A stretch of 64,000 nt of DNA from Conservatibacter flavescens (GTDB taxonomy: Bacteria > Pseudomonadota > Gammaproteobacteria > Enterobacterales > Pasteurellaceae): NCBI RefSeq assembly GCF_002795425.1, contig NZ_PHHA01000018.1, positions 1-64,000 of the forward strand, in the 5' to 3' direction. Of this stretch, positions 29,074 to 38,882 are shown piece after piece. The translations under genes were made by a program, and so were the position numbers. How positions within the stretch are numbered: position 1 is the stretch's first letter; the number at the start of each line of letters is the position of its first letter. The notes beneath the pieces are model-generated. The model was not told where the DNA came from. It ran no database searches and saw only the letters and a list, made by a program, of their open reading frames with translations.

Positions 29074-30654
29074 ATGCAACAAGATAATACTTTGCAAAAT
29101 GGTCGCATTCAGCGATTTTTACGGGGTGTAGAATGGCTAGGTAATTTGCTGCCTCACCCAGTAATTCTTTTCATGATTATGTGTGTGATTGTGTTAGCTG
29201 TATCATATATTGCATCAGCATTGGGGGTAAGTGCCATTGATCCTCGTCCAGAAGGCGCGGCAGGTCGTAGTGCAGACGGCATAATTTATGTTAAAAATTT
29301 AATAAGCGGTGAAGGGCTTGCTCAAATTGTGAGTAATTTGGTGAAAAACTTTACCAATTTTGCACCACTTGGCACAGTACTTGTGGCTTTGCTTGGGGTT
29401 GGAATTGCAGAACGCTCAGGGGTTATTTCTGCGGCATTACGTGGTTTAGTGCTTAAAGCGTCTAGAAAATTAGTAACTTTTACCATTGTTTTTGCAGGTA
29501 TTATGTCTAATACTGCGGCGGAATTGGGTTATGTGGTATTGATTCCACTTGCGGCGATGATTTTTCATGCGTTAGGTCGTCATCCTTTAGCGGGACTTGC
29601 TGCTGCATTTGCTGGGGTATCTGGTGGTTATAGTGCTAATTTACTTTTAGGTACGGTAGATCCGTTATTATCCGGAATTACACAAGAAGCTGCTCGCCTA
29701 ATTGATCCATCTTATGTGGTTGGGTCGGAAGCTAACTGGTATTTTATGATGGTAAGTACGTTCCTGATCAGTATTTTGGGTTATTTGGTAACAGAAAAAA
29801 TTATTGAACCACAATTGGGTAAATATAATCCAAATGATGCCTCTGATGAGGAAATTTTGAATTCTAAAATCGAGCCTTTAACTGCACTAGAGAAAAAAGG
29901 TTTGCTATTTGCGGGTTTAAGTGCTGTCATTTTTGCTCTGTTATTAGCTTGGACAATTATTCCTGAAGATGGTGTATTACGTAATCCGAAAACGGGTCGT
30001 GTTGCAGGTTCACCATTCTTACACGGTATTGTGGTATTTATTTTTGTTTTCTTTGCCGTTTCAGGTTATGTATATGGCAAGATCACCGGTAGCATGAAAA
30101 ATAATAATGATGTGGTGAAAGCCATGTCAGAAAGTATGAGTTCTATGGGCTTATACATTGTTTTAGTTTTCTTCTTAGCTCAATTATTAGCTTTCTTTAG
30201 CTGGTCGAATTTAGGCGCCATTATTGCGGTAAAAGGGGCGGATCTATTAAAAGAACTCGGGTTAACTGGACCACTTATGCTGATCGGTTTTATCCTTATT
30301 TGTGCAACCATTAACTTATTAATGTCATCGGCTTCAGCGCAATGGGCGTTAACCGCACCAATTTTTGTGCCAATGTTAATGTTAATCGGATATGCGCCAG
30401 AAGTGATCCAAACCGCGTATCGTATTGGGGATTCGACAACGAATATTATTACCCCAATGATGAGTTATTTCGGTTTAATTTTGGCGGTGGCAATGCGGTA
30501 TAAGAAAGATACTGGTGCTGGTACATTAATGGCAATGATGATTCCATATTCATTCGCCTTTATGGTGGGTTGGTCATTGTTGTTCTATCTCTGGGTCTTT
30601 GTATTTGGTTTACCAGTCGGACCGGAATCTGCCACTTATTATAGTGTAGGCTAA
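29074..30654 (+). CDS. AbgT family transporter
   Basis: An inner-membrane carrier of the AbgT family, which includes E. coli AbgT (p-aminobenzoyl-glutamate uptake) and MtrF (sulfonamide/folate-precursor efflux). The 526-residue protein has about 12 hydrophobic segments, family motifs LPHPVILF near the start, FAPLGTVLVALLGVGIAERSG, SNTAAELGYVVLIPL, and IGDSTTNIITPMMSYFGL near the end. The substrate is not predictable. It stands alone, with a hairpin and AAGGATGATAAT before the ATG. Confidence 0.88.
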   Translation: MQQDNTLQNGRIQRFLRGVEWLGNLLPHPVILFMIMCVIVLAVSYIASALGVSAIDPRPEGAAGRSADGIIYVKNLISGEGLAQIVSNLVKNFTNFAPLGTVLVALLGVGIAERSGVISAALRGLVLKASRKLVTFTIVFAGIMSNTAAELGYVVLIPLAAMIFHALGRHPLAGLAAAFAGVSGGYSANLLLGTVDPLLSGITQEAARLIDPSYVVGSEANWYFMMVSTFLISILGYLVTEKIIEPQLGKYNPNDASDEEILNSKIEPLTALEKKGLLFAGLSAVIFALLLAWTIIPEDGVLRNPKTGRVAGSPFLHGIVVFIFVFFAVSGYVYGKITGSMKNNNDVVKAMSESMSSMGLYIVLVFFLAQLLAFFSWSNLGAIIAVKGADLLKELGLTGPLMLIGFILICATINLLMSSASAQWALTAPIFVPMLMLIGYAPEVIQTAYRIGDSTTNIITPMMSYFGLILAVAMRYKKDTGAGTLMAMMIPYSFAFMVGWSLLFYLWVFVFGLPVGPESATYYSVG

Positions 30655-30670
30655 TGCCCTCTTTCTGATA

Positions 30671-30710
30671 AAAGTGCGGTTAAAAATTCACGATTTTTTG
30701 ACCGCACTTT
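30671..30710 (+). terminator. Terminator built from two inverted USS
   Basis: aaagtgcggt...accgcacttt (USS at 30672 and 30701 in opposite orientation), with pairing extended by taaaaa/tttttt, forms a strong stem 16 bp after the AbgT stop. Confidence 0.85.
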
Positions 30711-30795
30711 AGTCAAAACACCTTTCCTTATATCAATTATCTCCAACATCACTGCAATTATTTCATTTATTACATCAAAATTTGTCTCTTTTCTC

Positions 30796-30831
30796 TTGAT
30801 TAAAATGTAATTGATAATTATTATTAAAATC
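30796..30831 (+). promoter_or_regulatory. Haem-operon promoter with overlapping Fur box
   Basis: A sigma70-like promoter, TTGATT-17 bp-TATTAT (30796-30824), is overlapped by GATAATTATTATTAAAATC (30813-30831), which matches the 19-bp Fur consensus at 14 positions by my count. It lies ~25 bp before the first haem-uptake gene and implies iron repression. Confidence 0.7.
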
Positions 30832-30855
30832 ATTTTAATCAATGGGTGCGCAATC

Positions 30856-31695
30856 ATGATGAAACTTATGAATCTTTTACGTTATCTTACCGCTTCTATT
30901 ATGTTTTTCAGTGTGCAATCTTTTGCCGGTGAACGTATTGTCAGCATTGGGGGAGATGTGACTGAAATTATTTATGCGCTAAATGCCGAGCAATCATTGG
31001 TCGGGAGAGATTCTACAAGCCTTATTCCTACACAAGTGCAAAAATTACCGGATATTGGTTATATGCGCCAGCTTAATGCTGAAGGGATTTTAAGTTTGAA
31101 ACCAACCAAAGTGATGGCTTCTGAAGTTGCACAGCCGGCAGTGGTGTTCGAACAATTGAAGTCCGTCGGTATTCAGGTAGATATTTTGCCGTTTGGTTAT
31201 ACGGCTGAAAGTGTGATTGAGAAAATTAAGCGTATTGGTAAAAGCCTGAACAAAAGCGCACAAGCAGAGATATTAAGTAAGACGTTTGTACAACAGCTTG
31301 AGGCAATTGATCGCTCAGATCTGGATGTGCGTATTCTGTTTGTTTTAAATCGAGCAGGGGCAAACCAAATGGTCGCGGGTTCTGGGACAATGGCGGATAC
31401 GGAGATTAAGTTGATTGGCGCTAAAAATGCAATGGAAAACCAAGTTCGTTTTACGCCAATTTCTCAAGAAGGCGTGATTGCAGCCAATCCAGACTTAATT
31501 GTGATGACCCAGTTAGGCATTAAGGCGCTGGGTGGTGAAGACAAAGTTTGGGAGTTAGCGGGAATTTTGCACACAAATGCAGGCAAGCAGAGAAATTTGG
31601 TTGTGGTGGAAGATATTGCCTTGATGTCTTTTGGTTTAACGACTCCCAAAGAAATGGCAAAACTTAGAATGGCTGCGGAAAAGGTGAAGAAGTAA
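30856..31695 (+). CDS. hmuT: Periplasmic haem-binding protein of an ABC transporter
   Basis: The substrate-binding protein delivers haem in the periplasm to the permease encoded next. The 279-residue protein has a cleavable signal peptide (about 1-24, ending SFAG) and no lipobox. It carries the haem-binding Tyr motif IGYMRQLNAEGIL, typical of ShuT/HmuT. I chose ATG at 30856; the frame open upstream to 30811 would cover the Fur box. The stop codon overlaps the start of the permease gene. Confidence 0.9.
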   Translation: MMKLMNLLRYLTASIMFFSVQSFAGERIVSIGGDVTEIIYALNAEQSLVGRDSTSLIPTQVQKLPDIGYMRQLNAEGILSLKPTKVMASEVAQPAVVFEQLKSVGIQVDILPFGYTAESVIEKIKRIGKSLNKSAQAEILSKTFVQQLEAIDRSDLDVRILFVLNRAGANQMVAGSGTMADTEIKLIGAKNAMENQVRFTPISQEGVIAANPDLIVMTQLGIKALGGEDKVWELAGILHTNAGKQRNLVVVEDIALMSFGLTTPKEMAKLRMAAEKVKK

Positions 31696-32684
31696 TGCAA
31701 AGTCAGCAAATTTGGTTGTTTGGCTTAATTCTTGCCTTGTTTGGATTGATGTTATTTACGACCAATGTAGGGGCGCTATCGCTGACTTGGCAAGATCTAT
31801 TAGGTATGAGTGGGAATGAGAGCCAATGGAAAATTTGGTTTAATATTCGTTTACCTCGCATTTTATTGGCGGTGATTGTTGGAGTCGCATTGGCAATTTC
31901 AGGGGCATTATTTCAAGGCCTATTTCATAATCCTATGGCTGACCCGGGATTAATTGGAGTAAATAGCGGCGCTGCGCTTGCAGTCGCTATTGCAATTTTA
32001 ATGCCAAGTTTACTGCCTACTGAATTTGTCCTTTACAGCACAATGATTGCGGCTTTTATTGGTAGTGTGATTGTCTCTATTCTGATTTATGTACTCAGTG
32101 TTCGTTCAAAAGCGTCAGTCCATAAATTATTGTTGGCAGGGATCGCAGTGAATGCCCTTTGTTTTGCCTGTGTTGGCGTATTAACTTATTTAAGTAACGA
32201 TCAGCAACTTCGTCAATTCACTCTTTGGACAATGGGAAGTCTTGGACAAGCACAATGGAAACCCTTGATTGCTGCCGCCAGTATCATTTTACCTGTCAGT
32301 GTTTATGCTTTCTCTCTTGCTAATAAATTAAATATTTTGCAGTTAGGAGATGAAGAAGCGCTGTATCTAGGTATTGAGGTGGTTCGTTTGAAAAAACAGT
32401 TAATTTTAATCGGTGCTTTGTTAGTGGGTGTTTCTGTTGCCGTGAGTGGTGCGATTGGTTTTATTGGTTTGGTGATTCCGCATCTTGTGCGTTTTAAATT
32501 GGGCGCTGATCACCGTTGGGTATTACCGGCTTCAGCATTGTGTGGCGCGATTTTATTGTTGATTGCAGATACTGTGGCTCGTATAGCCATTTCACCGGCA
32601 GAATTGCCAGTAGGTATGCTTACTAGCCTTATCGGTGCGCCTTACTTTTTATGGTTAGTATTGCGTTATAAAGAGGTTCACTGA
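31695..32684 (+). CDS. hmuU: Haem ABC transporter permease (FecCD type)
   Basis: A 329-residue FecCD-family inner-membrane permease with about 8-10 hydrophobic segments, the signature IRLPRILLAVIVGVALAISG near residue 50 and ADPGLIGVNSGAALAV; the cytoplasmic coupling region GFIGLVIPHLVR is near 255. The start ATG overlaps the hmuT stop, and the end overlaps the ATPase gene, showing tight translational coupling. Confidence 0.92.
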   Translation: MQSQQIWLFGLILALFGLMLFTTNVGALSLTWQDLLGMSGNESQWKIWFNIRLPRILLAVIVGVALAISGALFQGLFHNPMADPGLIGVNSGAALAVAIAILMPSLLPTEFVLYSTMIAAFIGSVIVSILIYVLSVRSKASVHKLLLAGIAVNALCFACVGVLTYLSNDQQLRQFTLWTMGSLGQAQWKPLIAAASIILPVSVYAFSLANKLNILQLGDEEALYLGIEVVRLKKQLILIGALLVGVSVAVSGAIGFIGLVIPHLVRFKLGADHRWVLPASALCGAILLLIADTVARIAISPAELPVGMLTSLIGAPYFLWLVLRYKEVH

Positions 32685-33487
32685 TGAATAGCTCGGAATT
32701 TGTAGAAAAGAATGATCTGTTCATCGCCGAACATCTTCATTTTGCTTTGCAGCATAAGTGGATTGTACAGAATATCTCATTTGTTTTAAAAGCTGGGTCA
32801 TTTAATGTGCTTATCGGCCCGAATGGCGCGGGTAAATCAACTTTGCTTCGTCTCCTTGCAGGTTATTTGACGCCGAATATGGGGCGCTGTGTATTAAATG
32901 GACAGGAAATTAGCCATTACAGCGCTAAAGCCCTTGCAGAGCGACGAGCAGTAATGAAGCAGCATGGTGCATTAAATTTTCCTTTCTCAGCTGAAGATGT
33001 TGTGCGAATGGGGGGCTATCATCGTCGTAAACATGAAGTGGATAAATGGTTTAATACCATTATCCAACTTACCGATTGTGATGTTTTGGTCGGCAAAACC
33101 TATCGTCAATTATCTGGTGGTGAACAGCAACGTGTTCAGTTAGCCAGAGCATTATTACAAATTTGGTCTGAGAACATGCATGGTAAATTATTGATGTTAG
33201 ATGAACCTACGTCTGCTTTTGATCTTTATCATCAACAACATTGTTTGCGTTTGCTGAAAAAACTGAGTCAAGAACAAGGATTAACGGTCTTTTGTATCTT
33301 GCATGATCTCAATTTAGCGGCGTTATTTGGTGATCAAATTTTTCTACTTGCTGAGCAAAAACTACAGGCACAAGGCACACCTGTAGAAGTATTGACTGAA
33401 GAAAATATTTACCGTTGGTATCAAGCGAAAATGAAAAGCTTACCACATTATGCTAAAGCCGTTCCGCAATTCCAATTTTGCGATTAG
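32684..33487 (+). CDS. hmuV: Haem ABC transporter ATP-binding protein
   Basis: The ATPase of the haem importer, 267 residues. Walker A is GPNGAGKST near 45, the signature is LSGGEQQRVQLARA, Walker B is LLMLDEPTSAFD, and the switch His is in LHDLNLAA. It overlaps the permease gene (TGATG) and has AGAGG upstream. hutX follows after 17 bp. Confidence 0.94.
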   Translation: MNSSEFVEKNDLFIAEHLHFALQHKWIVQNISFVLKAGSFNVLIGPNGAGKSTLLRLLAGYLTPNMGRCVLNGQEISHYSAKALAERRAVMKQHGALNFPFSAEDVVRMGGYHRRKHEVDKWFNTIIQLTDCDVLVGKTYRQLSGGEQQRVQLARALLQIWSENMHGKLLMLDEPTSAFDLYHQQHCLRLLKKLSQEQGLTVFCILHDLNLAALFGDQIFLLAEQKLQAQGTPVEVLTEENIYRWYQAKMKSLPHYAKAVPQFQFCD

Positions 33488-33504
33488 AAAATAAAGGAGT
33501 TTTT

Positions 33505-33996
33505 ATGAATTTATCACAACAAGTAGCCGATTATTTGGCTCAAAACCCGAATGCGATAACTTTAGAGATTGCCGCTGAGTTTAATCGTCCAGAGGGAGAG
33601 ATTTTACTGGCATTGCCGACTGAATTTGTCCGAGTATTTCCGGCAGAACGAGCGGAGGAGATCCTAAAGGAAATCAGTGGTTGGGGTGTTTTTACGACGA
33701 TTCTTGAAAAAGAAGGCTCAATTTTTGAAATCAAAGATCGTTTTCCAAGCGGTGTGATAGGACGTGGTTATTACAATTTAAATATGAAACACCAAGAAGG
33801 CGCGTTACATGGGCATTTAAAGCTGGACAATATTGCTCAAATAGCTTTTATCAGCCTGCCATTTCGAGGCAAAGAGAGCTATAACATTGCTTTTATTGCC
33901 CATAATGGACACACGATTTTTAAAGTTTATCTTGGGCGAGATGAAAACCACAAACTCTTCCCAGAACAAATCGAAAAGTTTAAACATTTTAAATAA
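33505..33996 (+). CDS. hutX: Haem utilisation protein HutX (cytosolic carrier)
   Basis: HutX binds haem in the cytosol and passes it to HutZ in Vibrio cholerae. The 163-residue protein starts at ATG 33505 behind AAAGGAG and shows the DUF1008/HutX pattern EGSIFEIKDRFPSG, GRGYYNLNM and HLKLDNIAQIAFISLPFRG. Its place between the ABC transporter and hutZ supports the role. Confidence 0.88.
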   Translation: MNLSQQVADYLAQNPNAITLEIAAEFNRPEGEILLALPTEFVRVFPAERAEEILKEISGWGVFTTILEKEGSIFEIKDRFPSGVIGRGYYNLNMKHQEGALHGHLKLDNIAQIAFISLPFRGKESYNIAFIAHNGHTIFKVYLGRDENHKLFPEQIEKFKHFK

Positions 33997-34005
33997 GGAG
34001 GAAAG

Positions 34006-34530
34006 ATGACTACAAACCGTCAAGAAGTGTTACAAAATCGTTTAGAACCTGAAATTCAAGCACTTAAACAGAATGCCAAAACTATTGTGCTTTCAACGGT
34101 TGATGCAAAAGGGAATCCGAATGTGAGTTATGCGCCTTTTGTGATTTATAACGGAGAATATCAAATTTTAATTTCAACAATAGCTCGTCATGCTCGTAAC
34201 TTACAGGAAGTGCCGAAAGTTTCCTTAATGTTGATTGAAGATGAAAGCGAAAGTCGTGAAATTTTTGCCCGGCGTCGCCTGACTTTTGATGCGACAGCCC
34301 GTATTTTAGCGCGCCATTCACCAGAGTGGGAAGAAGTGATTGCTGCGTTAAAAGCACGGCATGGTGAACTTGTACTTGAACTGGCTAAATTAGAGGATTT
34401 CAAACTGTTTAGTTTAAAGCCGCAACAAGGTCTATTTGTGAAAGGCTTTGGGAAAGCGTTTCAGGTGAGTAGTGAAGATTTAGTGAGTTTCGTGCATTTA
34501 GATCAGGGACATCAACATATTAAAGAATAA
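34006..34530 (+). CDS. hutZ: Haem utilisation protein HutZ (HugZ-like)
   Basis: A flavin-reductase-like split-barrel protein; HutZ binds and degrades haem to release iron in Vibrio. The 174-residue protein shows TIVLSTVDAKGNPNVSYAPF near the start and LVELAKLEDF-like and LKPQQGLFVKGFGKAF near the end, with an RRRLTFDATARIL segment. It has an excellent Shine-Dalgarno (AGGAGG) and lies 9 bp after hutX. Confidence 0.9.
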   Translation: MTTNRQEVLQNRLEPEIQALKQNAKTIVLSTVDAKGNPNVSYAPFVIYNGEYQILISTIARHARNLQEVPKVSLMLIEDESESREIFARRRLTFDATARILARHSPEWEEVIAALKARHGELVLELAKLEDFKLFSLKPQQGLFVKGFGKAFQVSSEDLVSFVHLDQGHQHIKE

Positions 34531-34572
34531 GATTTTCACAACATAACGTCATATTTAAAATAGGATCAAAAC

Positions 34573-36738
34573 ATGTTAAAGAAGACTCAAATTGCAATAT
34601 TCGTGACCACCGCTTGTACATTGACTACCGCATTTGCGGATACGACAGTTGAACTTGATACGATTGAAGTACAGGCGACGGTAAATACGCCAAATCAAAT
34701 GATCCAAACGCAAATTGCTAAAAAACAACCACAAGATGCCAAAGCATTATTTGCGGATAGTCTAGAGGTTAGCGTCAATGATTTACAAAATAGTCGTACT
34801 GGTAATGAAGGTTTTAATGTACGAGGTTTACAAGGTAATCGAGTAGCAAGCAGTATTGATGGTGTACCTTTGCCAGAAGCGCAAGAAAATAAATTATTTA
34901 ACACGCTTGGATTGGATTTTGGTGGCGCAAATAGCCTTGAACCTCTTTCGCTTCGTTCGGCAACAGTGAAACACGGTGGCTCTTTTCAAACATTATCGAA
35001 TAGTGTCAATTTTGCCACACTTGAAGCAAAAGATTTAATCCAATCGGGCAATCTGGGAGGGTTTTTGGCAACCGGTTATAGCAGTGTAGATCGTTCAATA
35101 TATGGTGCAGTTGGTGGCGCAGTTAAAAATGATCGTTATGAAGGTTTGCTCATTGTGACCGGTAGAGTAGGACATGAGACCAAAAATAAAGGGGAAATCG
35201 GTGGTGAGGGAGAAACTCGAACTAAACCTAATCCAGCAGATTATAAAAATCGCTATGTGTTAGTTAAAAATGGCTATCAATTAAATGAGCATAATAAAGT
35301 CAATTTGACTTTTGAACATCAGCAAAAAAATAAAGATACCGCATTACTTTCATCTAACGGGTTATCGATTGATCGTGCTACGGGGATTCAACTATCCGGT
35401 GTGACGAAAGATAAAAATCGTAGATCCAGAGCTTCGCTTAGTCACGAATATCAAAATGACAGCGGCTGGGTTAATCGTGTAGATACCCATTTCTATTTCC
35501 AAAATGCGAAAACTGAAAACTTTCGTCAGCGAAGCTCAGCACGTTCAAATCGTGTAGAGAAAGGCGTTTTTTCCCAAAAAGCCTATGGATTAAGTAGCAA
35601 TTTAATGACATTGATTGATACCACTATTCCGCAAACATTGCGTTATGGTGTGGCTTATCATCAAACAGATTTTATGGGGCAATTGGATTGCAATACGTGT
35701 TCAACAGGATTGTCTTTTGCGCCAGTGGCGAAAACAACACAGCAAAAAGTTCACTTATATATTGAAGATGAGCTAGCAATAGGTAACTTTGTGTTCACAC
35801 CACATTTGGGGGTATTGCATTATCGTATTCGCCCATCTAAAGCAGGGTATGTGCAAGCTGCAGAACAATATGCAGAAGTCAAAGCACGGCGTGAAACGGA
35901 ATTTTTACCTAAAATCAGTATAAATTGGAAAATCGCACCGCTTTTTGAGCCATATTTTCAATATTCTCGTGGTGTTAAAACACCATCAGCTCAGCAGCTT
36001 ACCTCATCATTCGGTAATACAGTGATTGCAGGTGGTCGGGTTATTCGACAATATGCAGTTGTAGGGAATGGGAATTTACAAGCCGAAACTGCAAACAATT
36101 TTAGCTTGGGCTTTAAAGGGCATAATGAGACGGTTCAATATGATATTTCCGGCTATTATAACCTATATAAACATTTTATTGATTGGACAACGCGTGCAAC
36201 GGCAACATACAATCCGCTGATTCAATATGAAAATTTAGAAAAAGCGAAGATTTATGGTGTGACAGCGAGTGCAAAATGGCATTTTATGGACGGATTTTAT
36301 GTGAATGGTGGGATTGCCTATTCTAAAGGCAAAGCCAAAAAAGCAGATGAAACTTTTCCCATCAATACTATTCAGCCATTGAAATTGAAAGCCGGTTTGG
36401 GCTATGAGCGTGAAGTCTTTGGGGCAAATGTTCAGTTAACACATATTAAGGCAAAAGCAGATAAAGATATTCATGGTGAGATTTATAATCCAACGCGCAA
36501 TGTCAATTTGGTCGACTTAGGTTTTTATTGGAAACCATTGAAGAACTTAACGTTAAGTGCCAATGTGAATAATGTTTTCAATAAAAAATATTGGAATTGG
36601 GCCGATATTTCTTACTTTGCTATTCAAAGTTCATCAGCTGCGGCAGGTCCGAGTGCATCAAGTTTCACCGCAAATAATGCAGATACTTATTCCGCACCGG
36701 GTCGTAATTTCAATTTGGGGTTACGTTATGAGTTTTAA
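34573..36738 (+). CDS. TonB-dependent haem/haemoprotein receptor
   Basis: An outer-membrane receptor of 721 residues. It has a signal peptide (about 1-22, ending FADT), a TonB box-like DTIEVQA, a plug domain (about 45-160) and a 22-strand barrel ending in YEF. The motifs YSRGVKTPSAQQL and VVGNGNLQAETANNFSLGF resemble the FRAP and NPNL boxes of haem receptors. As last gene of the haem operon it probably imports haem or haem from a host protein; the exact ligand cannot be read. The LDCNTCS loop holds a Cys pair. Confidence 0.88.
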   Translation: MLKKTQIAIFVTTACTLTTAFADTTVELDTIEVQATVNTPNQMIQTQIAKKQPQDAKALFADSLEVSVNDLQNSRTGNEGFNVRGLQGNRVASSIDGVPLPEAQENKLFNTLGLDFGGANSLEPLSLRSATVKHGGSFQTLSNSVNFATLEAKDLIQSGNLGGFLATGYSSVDRSIYGAVGGAVKNDRYEGLLIVTGRVGHETKNKGEIGGEGETRTKPNPADYKNRYVLVKNGYQLNEHNKVNLTFEHQQKNKDTALLSSNGLSIDRATGIQLSGVTKDKNRRSRASLSHEYQNDSGWVNRVDTHFYFQNAKTENFRQRSSARSNRVEKGVFSQKAYGLSSNLMTLIDTTIPQTLRYGVAYHQTDFMGQLDCNTCSTGLSFAPVAKTTQQKVHLYIEDELAIGNFVFTPHLGVLHYRIRPSKAGYVQAAEQYAEVKARRETEFLPKISINWKIAPLFEPYFQYSRGVKTPSAQQLTSSFGNTVIAGGRVIRQYAVVGNGNLQAETANNFSLGFKGHNETVQYDISGYYNLYKHFIDWTTRATATYNPLIQYENLEKAKIYGVTASAKWHFMDGFYVNGGIAYSKGKAKKADETFPINTIQPLKLKAGLGYEREVFGANVQLTHIKAKADKDIHGEIYNPTRNVNLVDLGFYWKPLKNLTLSANVNNVFNKKYWNWADISYFAIQSSSAAAGPSASSFTANNADTYSAPGRNFNLGLRYEF

Positions 36739-36780
36739 TCTAAACGAATTATCTAGATAACTAACAAACTCACAAAAATA

Positions 36781-36804
36781 AAGCCCTAACTCAATGTTAG
36801 GGCT
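36781..36804. terminator. Bidirectional terminator between the haem receptor and cysK
   Basis: A perfect stem, aagccctaac/gttagggctt, with a 4-5 nt loop lies between convergent genes; T- or A-rich sequence flanks both sides. Confidence 0.8.
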
Positions 36805-36834
36805 TGTGTTTATTATGGTGTAGTATGTTGAATA

Positions 36835-37785
36835 TTAGGCTTCAATACCGTCAAATAATACAGTGCTTAAATAGCGTTCTGACGCTGATGGTAGCACTAC
36901 AACGATAAGCTTATCAGCAAATTCAGGTTGTTTAGCTAAACGATCTGCTGCAGCAAGGGCTGCGCCAGATGAGATCCCGCCTAAAATACCTTCTTCTGCC
37001 ATTAAACGGCGAGCATAGGCAACAGCGGTTTCACTGTCTACGGTTTCCACGCGATCAATCAAAGACAAATCTAAGTTTTTCGGAATAAATCCAGCACCGA
37101 TCCCTTGAATTTTATGTGGGCCGGGTTTGATTTCTTCACCAGCTAAAGTTTGCGTAATCACCGGAGATTCCGCAGGCTCAACCGCAACGGAAAGAATGGC
37201 TTTGCCTTTGTCTTGTTTAATCGCACGGCTTACGCCAGTGATAGTACCACCAGTTCCTACACCAGCAACTAATACATCAATTTGACCTTCTGTCGCCGCC
37301 CAAATTTCAGGGCCTGTAGTTTGTTGGTGGATAGCTGGGTTTGCAGGGTTTTCAAATTGTTTTAAGGTGACATAGCGTGCCGGATCTGAAGCAGCAATCT
37401 CTTCCGCTTTGGCAATTGCGCCTTTCATGCCTTTTGCTCCTTCCGTTAACACAAGGTTAACGCCTAAGCCTTTTAATAAGCGTTTACGCTCAAGGCTCAT
37501 CGTCTCAGGCATGGTAAGTGTGATTTTATATCCTCGTGCTGCGGCAACATAAGCTAAAGCAATCCCAGTATTACCACTAGTTGCATCTACGATTTCTTTT
37601 CCTGGTCCAAGAATACCGTCTTTTTCCGCTTGCCATACCATATTGGCGCCAATACGGCATTTTACACTGAAGCTAGGGTTGCGAGATTCAATTTTAACGG
37701 CAATATTACCATTTTGCCCAAAGTTTTTTAAACGTACTAATGGGGTATTTCCTATGGTAAGTGAATTATCTGCATAAATGGTCAT
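36835..37785 (-). CDS. cysK: Cysteine synthase A
   Basis: A PLP enzyme making cysteine from O-acetylserine and sulfide. The 316 residues match E. coli CysK (323). The PLP lysine is Lys42 in [14 protein letters not shown]; the phosphate loop is VGTGGTITG, and TSGNTG binds substrate. It is followed on the same strand by no partner gene; upstream lies cysZ with a 108-bp gap, so sulfate uptake and cysteine synthesis are adjacent here, as in E. coli. Confidence 0.96.
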   Translation of the reverse strand: MTIYADNSLTIGNTPLVRLKNFGQNGNIAVKIESRNPSFSVKCRIGANMVWQAEKDGILGPGKEIVDATSGNTGIALAYVAAARGYKITLTMPETMSLERKRLLKGLGVNLVLTEGAKGMKGAIAKAEEIAASDPARYVTLKQFENPANPAIHQQTTGPEIWAATEGQIDVLVAGVGTGGTITGVSRAIKQDKGKAILSVAVEPAESPVITQTLAGEEIKPGPHKIQGIGAGFIPKNLDLSLIDRVETVDSETAVAYARRLMAEEGILGGISSGAALAAADRLAKQPEFADKLIVVVLPSASERYLSTVLFDGIEA

Positions 37786-37893
37786 TATTGTCTCCTTAAA
37801 CTAAATAATATTTGCAATTTTTTCGATAGTGTATTTTTAACATAAGCGTTTTGTCTAAAAAAATAGTTATTGGCTATATTTTATAACTAAATG

Positions 37894-38694
37894 TTATTTT
37901 ACTATATCGGTTCCCTGTCCAACTTCTTGAAGTGCGGTAGATTTTTGAGCATTTTTAGTGAGTTGTTCACGATAATGATCTACCCACATAGCGGTTGCAC
38001 CACAGACAGCAACAGGAATCACGACAAAGTTAATTAATGGAATAAATGCACAAAGGGAGACTAACCCACCAAATGTCATATTCAGCGTGCGCTTATTAGA
38101 CAGTTCCTCGCGCATTTTGATAAAAGAGATTTTATGATTATCAAAAGGATAATCACAATATTGAATGGCGAGCATCCAGGCGGTAAATAAAAATACCAGT
38201 ACGGGCACAATGGTTTGCCCTATACCAGGCACAAACCCTAATAAGAATAGACCAATAAATTTAGGGAGGCTATAAACAAGTTTTTGCCATTCACGCCCGA
38301 GCATACGTGGAATATCTTTAATAAAATCAAGGGTATTTCCAGTAGAGAAATCTTCGTTTGTGAGCATTTTTTCCACTTTTTCCGCGAGTAATCCGTTAAA
38401 GGGCGCTGCAATAAAACCGGAAACAGTGTTAAAAATGAAATAGAAGAAGAGTAAAATCATCAAGATAGATAAAATAAGAATGATAGAACTCAGCCATTCC
38501 AACCACGATGGCATATAATCAATGACCCAATCGATAAAAACAGAAACTTGACTGATAAATAGCCAAAAAATACCACTTAAAATTAAGATATTAAGTAAAA
38601 TAGGCATAATGACAAAGCGACGCAACCCTTTTTGGGTGATCAGTTGCCAACCTTGGGCAAAATAATGGATCCCTAATTTCATTTGTGTTAGCAC
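37894..38694 (-). CDS. cysZ: Sulfate transporter CysZ
   Basis: CysZ is an inner-membrane sulfate channel feeding cysteine synthesis. About four hydrophobic segments are visible, with the family stretch [17 protein letters not shown] chose GTG at 38694, six bases after AAGGAG, giving 266 residues starting [15 protein letters not shown]; the TTG at 38715 would read through that Shine-Dalgarno. It carries a USS near its 3' end and is divergent from zipA, as in E. coli. Confidence 0.92.
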   Translation of the reverse strand: MLTQMKLGIHYFAQGWQLITQKGLRRFVIMPILLNILILSGIFWLFISQVSVFIDWVIDYMPSWLEWLSSIILILSILMILLFFYFIFNTVSGFIAAPFNGLLAEKVEKMLTNEDFSTGNTLDFIKDIPRMLGREWQKLVYSLPKFIGLFLLGFVPGIGQTIVPVLVFLFTAWMLAIQYCDYPFDNHKISFIKMREELSNKRTLNMTFGGLVSLCAFIPLINFVVIPVAVCGATAMWVDHYREQLTKNAQKSTALQEVGQGTDIVK

Positions 38695-38882
38695 AAAATG
38701 CTCCTTAATAGACAAGAATCAATGCTGCTTTATATATGTAGGCAAAAAAGAGATTTTCAATGACAAGCGCTATCACCTACATAAGAATTATGTTAAGCTT
38801 ACATTCAACGTGCCGTGTTGACAAATGAAGAATCATTTTGTTAAAAACGGTTGGCATATCACAATATGAGATTGGGTGAGTA

